Shown here piece after piece: positions 9,485-18,923 of a stretch of 44,337 nt of DNA. Both the position numbers and the translations under genes were made by a program. Under the pieces are notes generated by a model. The model was not told where the DNA came from and searched no databases. It worked only from the letters and a program-made list of their open reading frames with translations. Position 1 is the first letter of the stretch, and the number at the start of each line of letters is the position of its first letter. This DNA comes from Candidatus Rokuibacteriota bacterium (lineage in GTDB: Bacteria; Methylomirabilota; Methylomirabilia; Rokubacteriales; CSP1-6): positions 1 through 44,337 of the forward strand of contig QHSR01000038.1 of assembly GCA_003221635.1 (NCBI GenBank), read 5' to 3'.

Positions 9485-10329
9485 CACAGGGCCCGCACCA
9501 GCTCCGGCAGGGCTTTTCTCACGTAGTAACGGACCTTCCCGATCGCGCCCGTATCGCCGACCATGACGGCCAGCAGCGCCCAGGGTCCGACCGCCTGCAA
9601 GAGCAGCGTGCCCGCCTCGTACTCGAGAATCGTGCCCAGGAGCTGGCCTTGCCCCAGCTCGCGGCCGATCCCATTGGAGGCCTCGGCGAGACACGACGCG
9701 AGCGCGGCAGTCACCTCGTCGGCGTCGGGGGTGAGGTCGCCGGCCGTCTCGATGAGGAAGCCTTCGCGATCGGTGAGCACGACGAAGCGGACGCCCGGCG
9801 TGGCCGCGAGACCTTCCAGCCGTTCCTTGAGGCCGAGGGACGGCGCGGGCGCAGCGGGAGACCCGATCGGCGACGGCACGGGCGCAGCGACAGACGCGCT
9901 CGGCGGCGCCGAAGGCGCCGTCGCCGGGGCGGGTCCGCTCGCCGGCAGCGTCGAGCCGTTGGCTCGTCCGCCGAGGAGTCCGTCGACCTTCCGGACCAGA
10001 TCGTCCACGCCGAACGGCTTGAACATCACCTCGTCGGAGCGCACTTCGGCAGCCCGCGCCTGCACCGTCCCGTTGTCGATTCCGGAGATGAGGAGCACGG
10101 GCGTCGCGCTCATCGCCGGGTGGGACCGCACGTACTGGCAGATCTGGTAGCCGTCCTTGTCCGGCAGGATCACGTCGCAGATCACGACGTCCGGACGGTC
10201 GCGCTCGAGCGCCTCGATCGCCTCGGCTCCGGACGCGGCCGAGAGCACTTGCAAGCCACGCCGCTCGAGCGCTTTCTCGACCACCTTCCTCACGCTCAGG
10301 CTATCGTCCACCACGAGGACCTTCTGCAT
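9484..10329 (-). CDS. Response regulator: REC domain plus C-terminal Roadblock/LC7 (MglB-like) domain
   Basis: MQKVLVVDDSLSVRKVVEKALERRGLQVLSAASGAEAIEALERDRPDVVICDVILPDKDGYQICQYVR...VMFKPF; C-term GVRFVVLTDREGFLIETAGDLTPDADEVTAALASCLAEASNGIGRELGQGQLLGTILEYEAGTLLLQAVG. Confidence 0.85.
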   Translation of the reverse strand: MQKVLVVDDSLSVRKVVEKALERRGLQVLSAASGAEAIEALERDRPDVVICDVILPDKDGYQICQYVRSHPAMSATPVLLISGIDNGTVQARAAEVRSDEVMFKPFGVDDLVRKVDGLLGGRANGSTLPASGPAPATAPSAPPSASVAAPVPSPIGSPAAPAPSLGLKERLEGLAATPGVRFVVLTDREGFLIETAGDLTPDADEVTAALASCLAEASNGIGRELGQGQLLGTILEYEAGTLLLQAVGPWALLAVMVGDTGAIGKVRYYVRKALPELVRAL

Positions 10330-10340
10330 CAGACGTCCTC

Positions 10341-11126
10341 CTAAGAGAGAGGGGCCACGGCCGCGTCCGCGCGGCCCTCGTCGATCCCGGCCGCAGCGCT
10401 GAGCAGGAGCTGCTTGAGGTCGCGGTGGATCGTTTTCACCCCGTCGGCCGCCTCGTTCTCCAAGGGATTGAAGACGAAGCTTCCGTGTGCGTCGCCGCGC
10501 GCCGCTACCAGGAGCGCGGCGAACGCTGTTTCGCCGATGAGCCCGAAGAACTCCGCGTGCACGACCCGCCCCCGGTCGAAGACGATGGCGCCCCGCCCCG
10601 ACGGCAGCGTGACGAGGAGCTGGCCGGTCTTGCCCCCGAGCGCGATCGCCTGCGTGATATCCGGCAGGTCCATGACCCCGAGCGACCCGCGCAGGCCGTA
10701 TGTCACCTCCGTGGGGGCGGCCGGCGACGTCGGCTCCCGCCGTGTGGCTGGTACCGGCGCGCGGGCCCTCAGAAGACTGGCCACCTCGGAGACGATCGAG
10801 GTGAGGGGAAGGTCTCCCGCGAGCGTCTGGTCCGGCTTCTCCTCCACCATGGCCGCCGGCGCCTCGTCACCCGGGCTTGCGAGCAAGAGAAGCAGCACGC
10901 CCGTCATCGAGGGATCCTTGCGGACGATCGAGCACAGCTCATAGCCGTCGATGTCCGGGACGCCCACACGGCTCACGATGAGGTCGGGGCGATTGCGCTC
11001 GAGCATCGTCAGCGCGACCGAACCGCTGGTCACGGCCGAGACGTCCCCGAAGCCGGCCTGACCCAGGGCCGCTCGCAGCGCGGCGAGGGTGCCGCGGTCG
11101 GGATCGATGAGCAGCACGCGCGACAT
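10341..11126 (-). CDS. Response regulator: REC domain plus PATAN/DUF4388 domain
   Basis: MSRVLLIDPDRGTLAALRAALGQAGFGDVSAVTSGSVALTMLERNRPDLIVSRVGVPDIDGYELCSIVRKD; LRGSLGVMDLPDITQAIALGGKTGQLLVTLPSGRGAIVFDRGRVVHAEFFGLIGETAFAALL is typical DUF4388. Confidence 0.88.
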   Translation of the reverse strand: MSRVLLIDPDRGTLAALRAALGQAGFGDVSAVTSGSVALTMLERNRPDLIVSRVGVPDIDGYELCSIVRKDPSMTGVLLLLLASPGDEAPAAMVEEKPDQTLAGDLPLTSIVSEVASLLRARAPVPATRREPTSPAAPTEVTYGLRGSLGVMDLPDITQAIALGGKTGQLLVTLPSGRGAIVFDRGRVVHAEFFGLIGETAFAALLVAARGDAHGSFVFNPLENEAADGVKTIHRDLKQLLLSAAAGIDEGRADAAVAPLS

Positions 11127-11133
11127 GGCGCCC

Positions 11134-13995
11134 TCAGCTCCCCGTCCGTGCCGGCGCCGGGACCGTCAGGGACTCGATGAGCTGGACGAAGCTTGTCTCG
11201 TCCACCGGCTTGGCCACGTAGTGCTCGACCCCGAGCTCGCGCGCGAGGTTCACGTGCTTGGCGCCCGCGCGCGTGGTCAGCACCACCACCGGCAGATCGC
11301 ACGTGGCCGGCTCCCGGTTGAGGTCGCGGATCAGCTCGTAGCCGTTGAGGCGCGGCATCTCCAGATCCGTGATCACGACGTCGACGGCGCGCTCGGCGAG
11401 CTGCTGGAGGGCCTCGGCGCCGTCGCGGGCGGCGACGACGCGAAATCCGGCGCGCTCCAGCATACCGCCCACGAACTTCCTCACGCTGACCGAGTCGTCC
11501 ACCAGCAGCACGCTGCGCTTGCCGTCGGAGGCCGGCGGGGCGACGACGGCGCGCTCGCGACCGCTTCCGAACGCCAGGGGTGCCGGGGCGGCGACGCTCA
11601 TCTCGAGGAGCTTCAGGGCATCGAGCAGCAGGATGACGCGCCCTTCGCCGGTGACGGTGGCGCCGGAGAAGGGGCCGACACCCTGCAGGAAGCCGCCGAG
11701 GTTCTTGATGACGATTTCCTCTTTGACGAGAAATTCGTCGACCGATACGGCCAGCGTCTTACGGCCGGTGCGGAGCGTCACGACGCACAGCGGCCCGTCG
11801 ACGGCGCGACTCGGGATGCGGAGCGCGCGATCGAGGCGTACGAGGTCCACCTGCTCGCCCCCGACCTCGATCGACTCCGCGCCGTCCACGTACTGGATCT
11901 CCTCCGGGCGGACGTGGATCGCCGCCTTCACCGCCGGCACCGGAATGGCCAGCGTCTCTGGCCCCACCTGCACCATGAGCGCGTCGGAGATGGCGACGGT
12001 CAGGGGCAGCCTGATCCGGAAGCGGGTGCCCCGCCCCGCCTCGGTCTGAACCTCGATCTCACCGCCGAGGCGACCGACGTTCGTGCGGACGACGTCCATG
12101 CCGACCCCGCGGCCGGCAGCGGTCGTTACCGAGGCCGCGGTGGTGAGGCCGGGGAGGAAGATCAGATCCAGGATGTCGCGCTCGCCGAGCCGCGCGAGCG
12201 TCTCCGCCGTCACGAAGCCGCCGCGGCGCGCGGCCTCACTGACGGCTTCGAGGTCGATGCCACGGCCGTCGTCCGCCACCTCGATGTAGATCGATCCGCC
12301 CTTGTGCGCGGCGCCGAGGTGCAACGTGCCCTGGGGCGGCTTGCCTTGCCGGCGCCGCGTCTCTGCCGTCTCGATACCGTGGGCGATGGCGTTCCGCACG
12401 AGGTGGATCAGCGGGTCGGCCATCAGCTCCACGATCGTGGTGTCCATCTCGACCGTCTCGCCCCTTATCTCGAGCGCGACGCTCTTGCCGGCCTCCCGTG
12501 CCGCCTCCCGGACCATCCGCACGAACGGCGCGAAGAGGCGGCCGACGGGCACCATGCGCGCGCGGGTGATCTGCCCGCGCAGGTCGCCGCTGAGTCGCTG
12601 GACGCCGGCCGCGTCCTCGCGGACGACGCGCACGAGCCCGCTCAGCTGGAGCTGGATCTCGGTGAGGTCGCTCGAGATCTCGCCCACCCGGCGGGCCAGC
12701 AGGTTGAAGTCGTCGTAGCGATCGAACTCGAGCTCGGCGAACACGTCTCCCAGCGGCACCGCCGACGCCGCGCCCTGGTCCGACGGACCCGCCTCGGCCG
12801 GTAGAGGACGATTGGCGTACTTGGATTCGAACTCGGCGACGCTCTGGGTCATGCGTGATTGCGTGAACGACAGGAGCTCGCCGGCCTGCTCGAGCTGGAT
12901 CAAGTGGCGTTCCAGCCGGCTCCGCGTGATCACGAGCTCACCAACCAGATTCATGAGCGCGTCGAGCCGGTCGAGGCTGACGCGGATGCTCGGACGGACC
13001 CTCCGCGTGCTCGCCGCGCGCGTCGAGCGGGCGGGCTCGGCGCGGCGCGCCGCGACCACCGGCTCGAGTCGCGGCGCCGCCTCGGCGGCGACCGAGTGCC
13101 GCAGCGCGGTGGCGTTCGCCGGCGCGAGCTCCGGCATGCTCTCCGCCATCGCCGGCGCGAGCCCGATCGGCACCTCGATCGCCGGCAACGCCGCGAGGAG
13201 CGCCATCGCCCGCTCGTAGGCGGCCGCCCGCCCGTCCGCCGGGTCCTCGCCGCTCCGCACGAGGAGCCGGAGGGCGTCGAGCCCGACGAAGACGGTCTCG
13301 ATCGCCGCACGCCCGAGGGGTCGCCGATGCTCGCGGATCTCGCCGAGCATGTCCTCGATGCGATGCGCGAGGTCACCGATCATCCCGCACCCGACGGTGT
13401 AGGCGGCGCCCTTGAGCGTGTGGACCGCCCGGAACAGCGTCAAGACCTCGGCGTCGGTCGAGCCGTCGCCCTCCAGCGCGACGAGCGACTGAGCCATCGA
13501 CTCCAGATGCTCGACCGCTTCCGGGACGAAGTACTCGAGAACCTCCGGCTGGTCGATGAAAAAGCGGTCCAGCTCGCCGAGACGCCGCGTCGTGTCGGCG
13601 CCCGGCTCGGGCGGCGCCGGCGGCACGATGCGATCGAGCGCCTCGGCGATCGCCTCGCCATCCTCGAGGCCGCTCGTGCCGATCACGTCGAGCGCGGTCT
13701 TGAGCGAGAGCGCCAGATCGGACAACGCCGCGAGGGCGCGCCGATCCTGGGCCGGTGAGGCCGCCGCTCGCTCGACCGTCTCCTCCATGGCGGCGGCGAG
13801 CGCCGCCACCTGGGGGAAGCCGCTGAGCGCCGCCGAGCCGCGCAGCCGGTGCGTCACCACGGCCAGATGCTCGAGCGTCGCCGCCGTGCCCGGCGTGTGG
13901 CCCAGCGCGGCGAGACCGTCCTCGACGGCGGCGAGGGTGTCCCACGCCTCCATCAGGAAGACGCTCAGCAGGAACTGCCGATCGCTGTCAGCCAC
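11134..13995 (-). CDS. Hybrid chemotaxis histidine kinase CheA (ChpA/PilL-like: two Hpt, HATPase, CheW-like, REC)
   Basis: Hpt motifs VVTHRLRGSAALSGFP and RAVHTLKGAAYTVGC; HLVRNAIAHGIETAETRRRQGKPPQG; ADDGRGIDLEAV; GRGVGMDVVRTNVGRLGGEIEVQTEAGRGTRFRIRLPLT; C-terminal REC SVLLVDDSVSVRKFVGGMLERAGF...VVITDLEMPRLNGYELI. Confidence 0.95.
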   Translation of the reverse strand: MADSDRQFLLSVFLMEAWDTLAAVEDGLAALGHTPGTAATLEHLAVVTHRLRGSAALSGFPQVAALAAAMEETVERAAASPAQDRRALAALSDLALSLKTALDVIGTSGLEDGEAIAEALDRIVPPAPPEPGADTTRRLGELDRFFIDQPEVLEYFVPEAVEHLESMAQSLVALEGDGSTDAEVLTLFRAVHTLKGAAYTVGCGMIGDLAHRIEDMLGEIREHRRPLGRAAIETVFVGLDALRLLVRSGEDPADGRAAAYERAMALLAALPAIEVPIGLAPAMAESMPELAPANATALRHSVAAEAAPRLEPVVAARRAEPARSTRAASTRRVRPSIRVSLDRLDALMNLVGELVITRSRLERHLIQLEQAGELLSFTQSRMTQSVAEFESKYANRPLPAEAGPSDQGAASAVPLGDVFAELEFDRYDDFNLLARRVGEISSDLTEIQLQLSGLVRVVREDAAGVQRLSGDLRGQITRARMVPVGRLFAPFVRMVREAAREAGKSVALEIRGETVEMDTTIVELMADPLIHLVRNAIAHGIETAETRRRQGKPPQGTLHLGAAHKGGSIYIEVADDGRGIDLEAVSEAARRGGFVTAETLARLGERDILDLIFLPGLTTAASVTTAAGRGVGMDVVRTNVGRLGGEIEVQTEAGRGTRFRIRLPLTVAISDALMVQVGPETLAIPVPAVKAAIHVRPEEIQYVDGAESIEVGGEQVDLVRLDRALRIPSRAVDGPLCVVTLRTGRKTLAVSVDEFLVKEEIVIKNLGGFLQGVGPFSGATVTGEGRVILLLDALKLLEMSVAAPAPLAFGSGRERAVVAPPASDGKRSVLLVDDSVSVRKFVGGMLERAGFRVVAARDGAEALQQLAERAVDVVITDLEMPRLNGYELIRDLNREPATCDLPVVVLTTRAGAKHVNLARELGVEHYVAKPVDETSFVQLIESLTVPAPARTGS

Positions 13996-14020
13996 GCCAG
14001 GTCTCCAGTCGATCGCCGCC

Positions 14021-15796
14021 TCAGGTAACCAGCTTGAACCGGGCGAGGCTCGACGTGAGCGCCTGCGCCACGCGAACCACCTGGTCCATCGTCTTGCGGG
14101 TCTCGAGGACGGCCTTCTCGGTCTCGACCGCCACGCCCGCGATGGACTGGACGGCGACCGCGCCGCTCTCGACCTCGCGCACCTGCTCCTGGGTCGTCTG
14201 CGAGATGTCCCGGGCCAGCGCCGCGGACTTCTGCGAGATCTCGCCGATCTGGTGCAGGCGCTCGCCGGCCTCGACGGTGACCTTGAAGCCCGCCTCCACT
14301 TCCCGCGTGCCCTCCTCCATCGCCACCACCGCCTGCTGCGTCTCGGCCTGCACGGCCTTGATGAGCACGACGATGTCCTTGGCCGCCTTGCCGGAGCGCT
14401 CGGCGAGCTTCCGGACCTCCTCGGCCACGACGGCGAAGCGCAGGCCCTGCTCGCCGGCGCCTGCGGCCTCGATGGCGGCGTTGAGAGCTAACAAGTTCGT
14501 CTGCGACGAGATGTCCTCGATGGTGTTGACGATCTCGGAGATCTCGAGCGAGCGGTCGGCGAGGCTCTTGACCTTCTTCGAGATCCCCTGCACCTCGCCC
14601 CGGATCCGCTGCATGCCGGAGAGACTCGCCCGCACCGCGTGCTCGCCCTTCGTCGCCGACTCGAGCGTCAGGTTGGCCGCCGAGGCCGACGCCTCGGCGT
14701 CCTCGGCCACCCGGCGCATCGAGCGGGTCAGCGCCTCCATCGCGTCGCTCACGCCCACGACCTCGCGCGACTGCGTCTGGGCGCCGCCGGCCGTCGCCTC
14801 CATAGCGCCGATCATCTCGGTCGCGCCGGTCAGGACCTGATGCGCCGCCTCGCGCACGCCGTCGATCAGGGTCGCCAGCTCCTCGACCATCACGTTGATG
14901 GCGTCGACGACGCTGCCGAGGACGTCCGAGGTCACCTGGCCGCGCCGGGTGAGGTCGCCCCGCGCGATCTCGGTGGCGATGTCGAGAAAGCGGGTGATGT
15001 TGCGCTGGAGCTCCTCACGCTTGCGCCGCTCCTCGTCGCGCTCCGTTTCGGTCTGCACCAGCGAGCGCAGGCGCACGACGGTGTCGTTGAACGTCGTCGC
15101 CAGCTGCCCGATTTCGTCGCGCGACCTCACGGTCACGAGCCTGGAGAGGTCGCCCTGGCCCACGCGCTCGGCGACCCGGACGACCTGCGTCACCGGCTTG
15201 GTGATGTGGTGGGCGAAGACCACACCGGCGAGGACCGCCAGCAGGGCGACGCCGATGAAGACGAGCAGCAGGTACTGGCCGGCCCGGGCCGCGGCGGCGG
15301 TGATGACCGACCGGTCCATCCCCACCCTGACCGTCCCCAGCTGGCCCGCGAGCACCGGCACGCCGATGTCGATGATCTGCTGGATCGCACCCGTGACCGG
15401 ATCGGGATACGCGATCTCCCGCATCTGCTGCGGCGCCTCTCCGGGCACCAGGTTCTTCTCGACGATGCCGGCCGGCACCAGCGGCGAGAAGGTGTGGGCG
15501 ACCAGCGTCTTGTGCGGGTCGTAGACCATGACGTACTTCACGCCGTTGATCGCGCCGAACTGGTCGACGATCCCCTGCACGGTCGATGCGTCGCGCGTCA
15601 GCAAGAGGTCGACGCCGGAGCTGGCCAGGCTCCTCGCGATGGCGGTGCCCTTGGAGGTGAACTCCTCCGTCAGGTTCGTGGTCAGCGCCCGCACGGAGAT
15701 CCACCACGTGATCGCCGCCAGCGGAACGAGGGTCACGGCGAGAAACAGGATGATCTTCGTGAGCAGACCGAATCGCAGGGCGCGTTGCTTGTTCAT
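14021..15796 (-). CDS. Methyl-accepting chemotaxis protein (PilJ-like; periplasmic sensor, HAMP, MA domain)
   Basis: TM segment [69 protein letters not shown]; hairpin tip [47 protein letters not shown]. Confidence 0.95.
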   Translation of the reverse strand: MNKQRALRFGLLTKIILFLAVTLVPLAAITWWISVRALTTNLTEEFTSKGTAIARSLASSGVDLLLTRDASTVQGIVDQFGAINGVKYVMVYDPHKTLVAHTFSPLVPAGIVEKNLVPGEAPQQMREIAYPDPVTGAIQQIIDIGVPVLAGQLGTVRVGMDRSVITAAAARAGQYLLLVFIGVALLAVLAGVVFAHHITKPVTQVVRVAERVGQGDLSRLVTVRSRDEIGQLATTFNDTVVRLRSLVQTETERDEERRKREELQRNITRFLDIATEIARGDLTRRGQVTSDVLGSVVDAINVMVEELATLIDGVREAAHQVLTGATEMIGAMEATAGGAQTQSREVVGVSDAMEALTRSMRRVAEDAEASASAANLTLESATKGEHAVRASLSGMQRIRGEVQGISKKVKSLADRSLEISEIVNTIEDISSQTNLLALNAAIEAAGAGEQGLRFAVVAEEVRKLAERSGKAAKDIVVLIKAVQAETQQAVVAMEEGTREVEAGFKVTVEAGERLHQIGEISQKSAALARDISQTTQEQVREVESGAVAVQSIAGVAVETEKAVLETRKTMDQVVRVAQALTSSLARFKLVT

Positions 15797-17106
15797 ACCT
15801 TCACCGCGGCCGCCCAGTCCGTGATGGGGGCCCACCGTCCGTTCACCACACTGGTGAAGTACACGTTGTCCAGCCCCTGGTGCCGCTCCGGGCCGAAGGT
15901 GAGGGGCGCGCCGATCCCGAGGTCGAAGCTCTTGAGCGACTCCAGCGCCTCGCGGAAGCGGGCGCGTGTCGGACTCGGTCCGGCGCGGCGCAGCGCCTCG
16001 ACGATCACCTTGGCGTTGACGAAGCCTTCCAGGCTGCGGAAGCTCAGGCGCTCGGGCGCATGCTTGGCGTCGCGCAGCGCCTCGGGAACTTGTGGATTGT
16101 GCTTGTCCATCAGCGCGCGGTACTGGGCGACGCCGGGCAAGCTCGCCTCGTCGTAGCTCGGCACCACCTGCGAGTTGATCAGCGCCTGCGTGTAGTCGCG
16201 CGCGGTGGCCTGGCCGTGCTTGAGGAGCAGGTTCAGCATCGCCTCGCAGCCGACGAACGAGACGTTCGAGATCGGCGCGGTCCAGCCGAGGTCGCGCGCG
16301 GTCCGGACGAACGCGCCGCAGCCCTGGTAGGAGCCGGTGCACAGCACCACGTCCACGCCGGCCTGGCGCAGCGCCTGCACGGCCGGGCTCATGTCGTCCT
16401 CGAACTTGTCGTGGCGGCGGTACGTCGCCTCGGCGACGATCTTGGTCCCGCGCTGCGCGAGGCCGCGGGCCACGCCGTCGGTTCCGCTGCGGCCGTAGGC
16501 GTCGATCTGGTAGTAGACGCCGAACTTGCGGGCGCCGGCCTGCCAGAACCGGTCGACCAGGGCCATCATCTCCTGGCGGTAGGAGGCCCGGATGTTGAAG
16601 ACCTGGTCGGTGTAGGGCTCCTCGCGCTGCGGCTGGGCGCCGGTGAAGTTGCCGACCAGGATCACCTGGCGGTCGGCGTAGCGCTTGATCACCGGCAGCG
16701 CGCGCGTGAGCGTGGGCGTGCCGACGTAGTTCGAGAGGAAGAAGACCTGCTCCTTCTCGACGAGCTCGATCGTGTTCTTGATGCACGGCGTCGGCTCGTA
16801 GCCGTCGTCGAGGGCGACCACCGAGATCGTCCGCCCGTGCACGCCGCCACGCTGGTTGACCTCGGCGTAGCAGGCTTGCGCGCCGCGATAGAGCTCGATG
16901 CCGAGGCCGGCGGAGGGCCCCCGGAAGGCGGCGCTCATGCCGATCTTGATATCCTTCGGGTTCACGCCAGGGGCACCGATGGCCCGCGGCTCCGGACCGC
17001 TTCGGGCGGGCGCCTGTGCCCACGCGGGCAGGCGGTCCCGGCCCAGGACGCCACCGACCACCGCTCCGGACAGGACCTGGAGCACCATCCGCCGTTGCAT
17101 CGTCAT
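15793..17106 (-). CDS. LivK-type (branched-chain amino acid family) periplasmic ABC substrate-binding protein inside the chemosensory operon
   Basis: Export signal [99 protein letters not shown] overlaps with CheW upstream and MCP downstream. Confidence 0.93.
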   Translation of the reverse strand: MTMQRRMVLQVLSGAVVGGVLGRDRLPAWAQAPARSGPEPRAIGAPGVNPKDIKIGMSAAFRGPSAGLGIELYRGAQACYAEVNQRGGVHGRTISVVALDDGYEPTPCIKNTIELVEKEQVFFLSNYVGTPTLTRALPVIKRYADRQVILVGNFTGAQPQREEPYTDQVFNIRASYRQEMMALVDRFWQAGARKFGVYYQIDAYGRSGTDGVARGLAQRGTKIVAEATYRRHDKFEDDMSPAVQALRQAGVDVVLCTGSYQGCGAFVRTARDLGWTAPISNVSFVGCEAMLNLLLKHGQATARDYTQALINSQVVPSYDEASLPGVAQYRALMDKHNPQVPEALRDAKHAPERLSFRSLEGFVNAKVIVEALRRAGPSPTRARFREALESLKSFDLGIGAPLTFGPERHQGLDNVYFTSVVNGRWAPITDWAAAVKV

Positions 17107-17570
17107 CCCTCCTCCCGGCGCTCCTCTCGGAGCGCGCGCAGAAGCCTGGCCGGATCGAGCAGCGGAACGAGGCGCTCGCCGTCGGGCAGGAATCCGAGCG
17201 CCCACGGGGCGTAGGGCTCCGGGCTCGACTCGTCGAGCGGCGTGATCCCGCCGAACGCCTCGAGGCTGACTTCCTCGTCGATGACCAGGGCCACCTCGAA
17301 GCCCTCCGCCTCGACGATCAGCGTCGGGATCTTGCGCCCGCTGCTGCGCGCCGACAGCCCCAGCACTTCGCGCGGGTCGGCGATAGGCACGACTTCGCCG
17401 CGCAGATTCGCCACGCCCACGAGGTGCCGCGGGGCCAGCGGGACCGTCGTCACTTCCTCGAAGATCGCCACCTCCCGCACCTGGGTGACGTCGATCGCGA
17501 ACGGCTCGCCGGCGAGCGTGAAGACGCATGCCCGAACCGCCGCGGAGGTGTCGAGCAGACTCGTCGTCAT
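17103..17570 (-). CDS. cheW: CheW/PilI-like coupling protein
   Basis: [57 protein letters not shown]. Confidence 0.92.
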   Translation of the reverse strand: MTTSLLDTSAAVRACVFTLAGEPFAIDVTQVREVAIFEEVTTVPLAPRHLVGVANLRGEVVPIADPREVLGLSARSSGRKIPTLIVEAEGFEVALVIDEEVSLEAFGGITPLDESSPEPYAPWALGFLPDGERLVPLLDPARLLRALREERREEG

Positions 17571-17929
17571 CGGAGGAACCGGCGGACCATCGTGAGGAGC
17601 TGCTCGGGCGTGAACGGCTTCGGCAGATACTCGTCCGCCCCCTGGCGCATGCCCCAGACGCGATCGCTCTCCTGGTTCTTCGAGCTGACCACGACCACGC
17701 GCGTCTGCTTGATGCGCTCGTCCCTGCGCAGACTGCGGAGCACCTCGAAGCCGTTCCGCTTCGGCATCACGATGTCCAGCAGCACGACGTCCGGCCGCTC
17801 GTTGACGATCTTTTCCTCCAGCTGGTCGCCGTCGAGATACGTGAGCACGTCATGACCGACCGACCGGAGAATCGTCTCCATCACCTGGAGCTCCGAGTAC
17901 GCGTCGTCCACAACCATTACCTTGGCCAT
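17567..17929 (-). CDS. Single-domain response regulator (PilG/PilH/CheY-like)
   Basis: MAKVMVVDDAYSELQVMETILRSVGHDVLTYLDGDQLEEKIVNERPDVVLLDIVMPKRNGFEVLRSLRRDERIKQTRVVVVSSKNQESDRVWGMRQGADEYLPKPFTPEQLL. Confidence 0.92.
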   Translation of the reverse strand: MAKVMVVDDAYSELQVMETILRSVGHDVLTYLDGDQLEEKIVNERPDVVLLDIVMPKRNGFEVLRSLRRDERIKQTRVVVVSSKNQESDRVWGMRQGADEYLPKPFTPEQLLTMVRRFLR

Positions 17930-18251
17930 CGGGCGCAGGCCTCTCCTGTGTGGCGTCTTGCCTTCGTGTCCGCCATATGTGCCTCGGTGCAACCCATCTG
18001 CCAGGGTTAGAGTCGGTGGGGCGCGGCTTTAGGCTCGAACAAACGCGGCGGTAAGGCGACTTGGCCTAGCAGCGGGCCTCCCGTCGTGACAACTGGTCCG
18101 TTTGCAAGACAAGTTCTGTCATAACCGTGCCGTGCCACCCTGGCGCACTGATTGTCAGGGGCGCGACGGCTCAGACGTCGTCAGAGGCCGCGAACGTGGC
18201 GAAGAGTTTGAAGATCTTGGAGGTCGAGCGTTAAGGTCTTCCGGCAGGCTC

Positions 18252-18416
18252 CATACGACGCTCCGAGAGATGGGCACGGCCCGGACCTCGTTCGTGCGGG
18301 TGCTCGCACTCGAGCCGACGCACCCGCGAGCGCTGCTGGGCCTCGCGCGGATCGCCCGCGGGCAGGCTGATCGGCCGCCGATAGTTCTTGCTCGTTTCGC
18401 GGGGCCTTGGGAGTAA
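18252..18416 (+). pseudogene. Possible isolated TPR-repeat remnant
   Basis: LREMGTARTSFVRVLALEPTHPRALLGLARIARGQ resembles one TPR helix pair, with no surrounding TPR gene. Confidence 0.35.
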
Positions 18417-18470
18417 GCTTTACCCTCACCAAACCAAGGAGACCCCGTATGGTTTCGTGAAGACCCGACC

Positions 18471-18905
18471 GTGCAGGTGGTCGTCGACCGTCGGTTCACT
18501 GACCGGCGCGTGCAAGACGGCGCACACCGACCAGAGCGGCGCAACGGTGACCGGAGGATCCGGACCGACGCGGACGCCGAGCTTCGGCGCGACCGATGGA
18601 TCGCGGTTCCCCGCACCACCGCGAAGATCGACTTTCACGACCCCGATGCGAAGGCGATCCTGTTTCTCTGCTGCAGTCAGCACGCCGTTCCCTGTCAGGG
18701 ATGTCAGGACACCTACCGGCTCGGCTGGATCACGAAAACGGATCTCGCGGTGTTCCCCTGCCCAATGTGCGGTAGCGACCTGACACAGGTCGTGGTCGCT
18801 CACACCCAGACCTGCTCGTACTGGGTCAACCGCGGAACCGAAGGAAAGAAACCCCTGACTCGCGTCGGCGCCAGCGGGACGCCGGCCCAGGCGGCGACGG
18901 GATAG
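18471..18905 (+). CDS. Hypothetical protein with zinc-ribbon-like Cys pairs (start uncertain)
   Basis: VVVDRRFTDRRVQDGAHRPERRNGDRRI then CCSQHAVPCQGCQDTYRLGWI...VFPCPMCGSDLTQVVVAHTQTCSYW. Confidence 0.6.
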   Translation: MQVVVDRRFTDRRVQDGAHRPERRNGDRRIRTDADAELRRDRWIAVPRTTAKIDFHDPDAKAILFLCCSQHAVPCQGCQDTYRLGWITKTDLAVFPCPMCGSDLTQVVVAHTQTCSYWVNRGTEGKKPLTRVGASGTPAQAATG

Positions 18906-18923
18906 CCGGGCGAGGAATCGTCC

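Noticed and set aside
11089-12804. 571-aa plus-strand ORF (and other long plus-strand ORFs across 9-17 kb)
   Set aside because: Antisense to the CheA hybrid kinase; composition is Arg/Asp/His-rich shadow coding with no recognisable domain.
14021-17023. 1000-aa minus-strand ORF treated as one protein
   Set aside because: The N-terminal 400 residues are the SBP gene read in the wrong frame; the MCP begins at ATG 15796.
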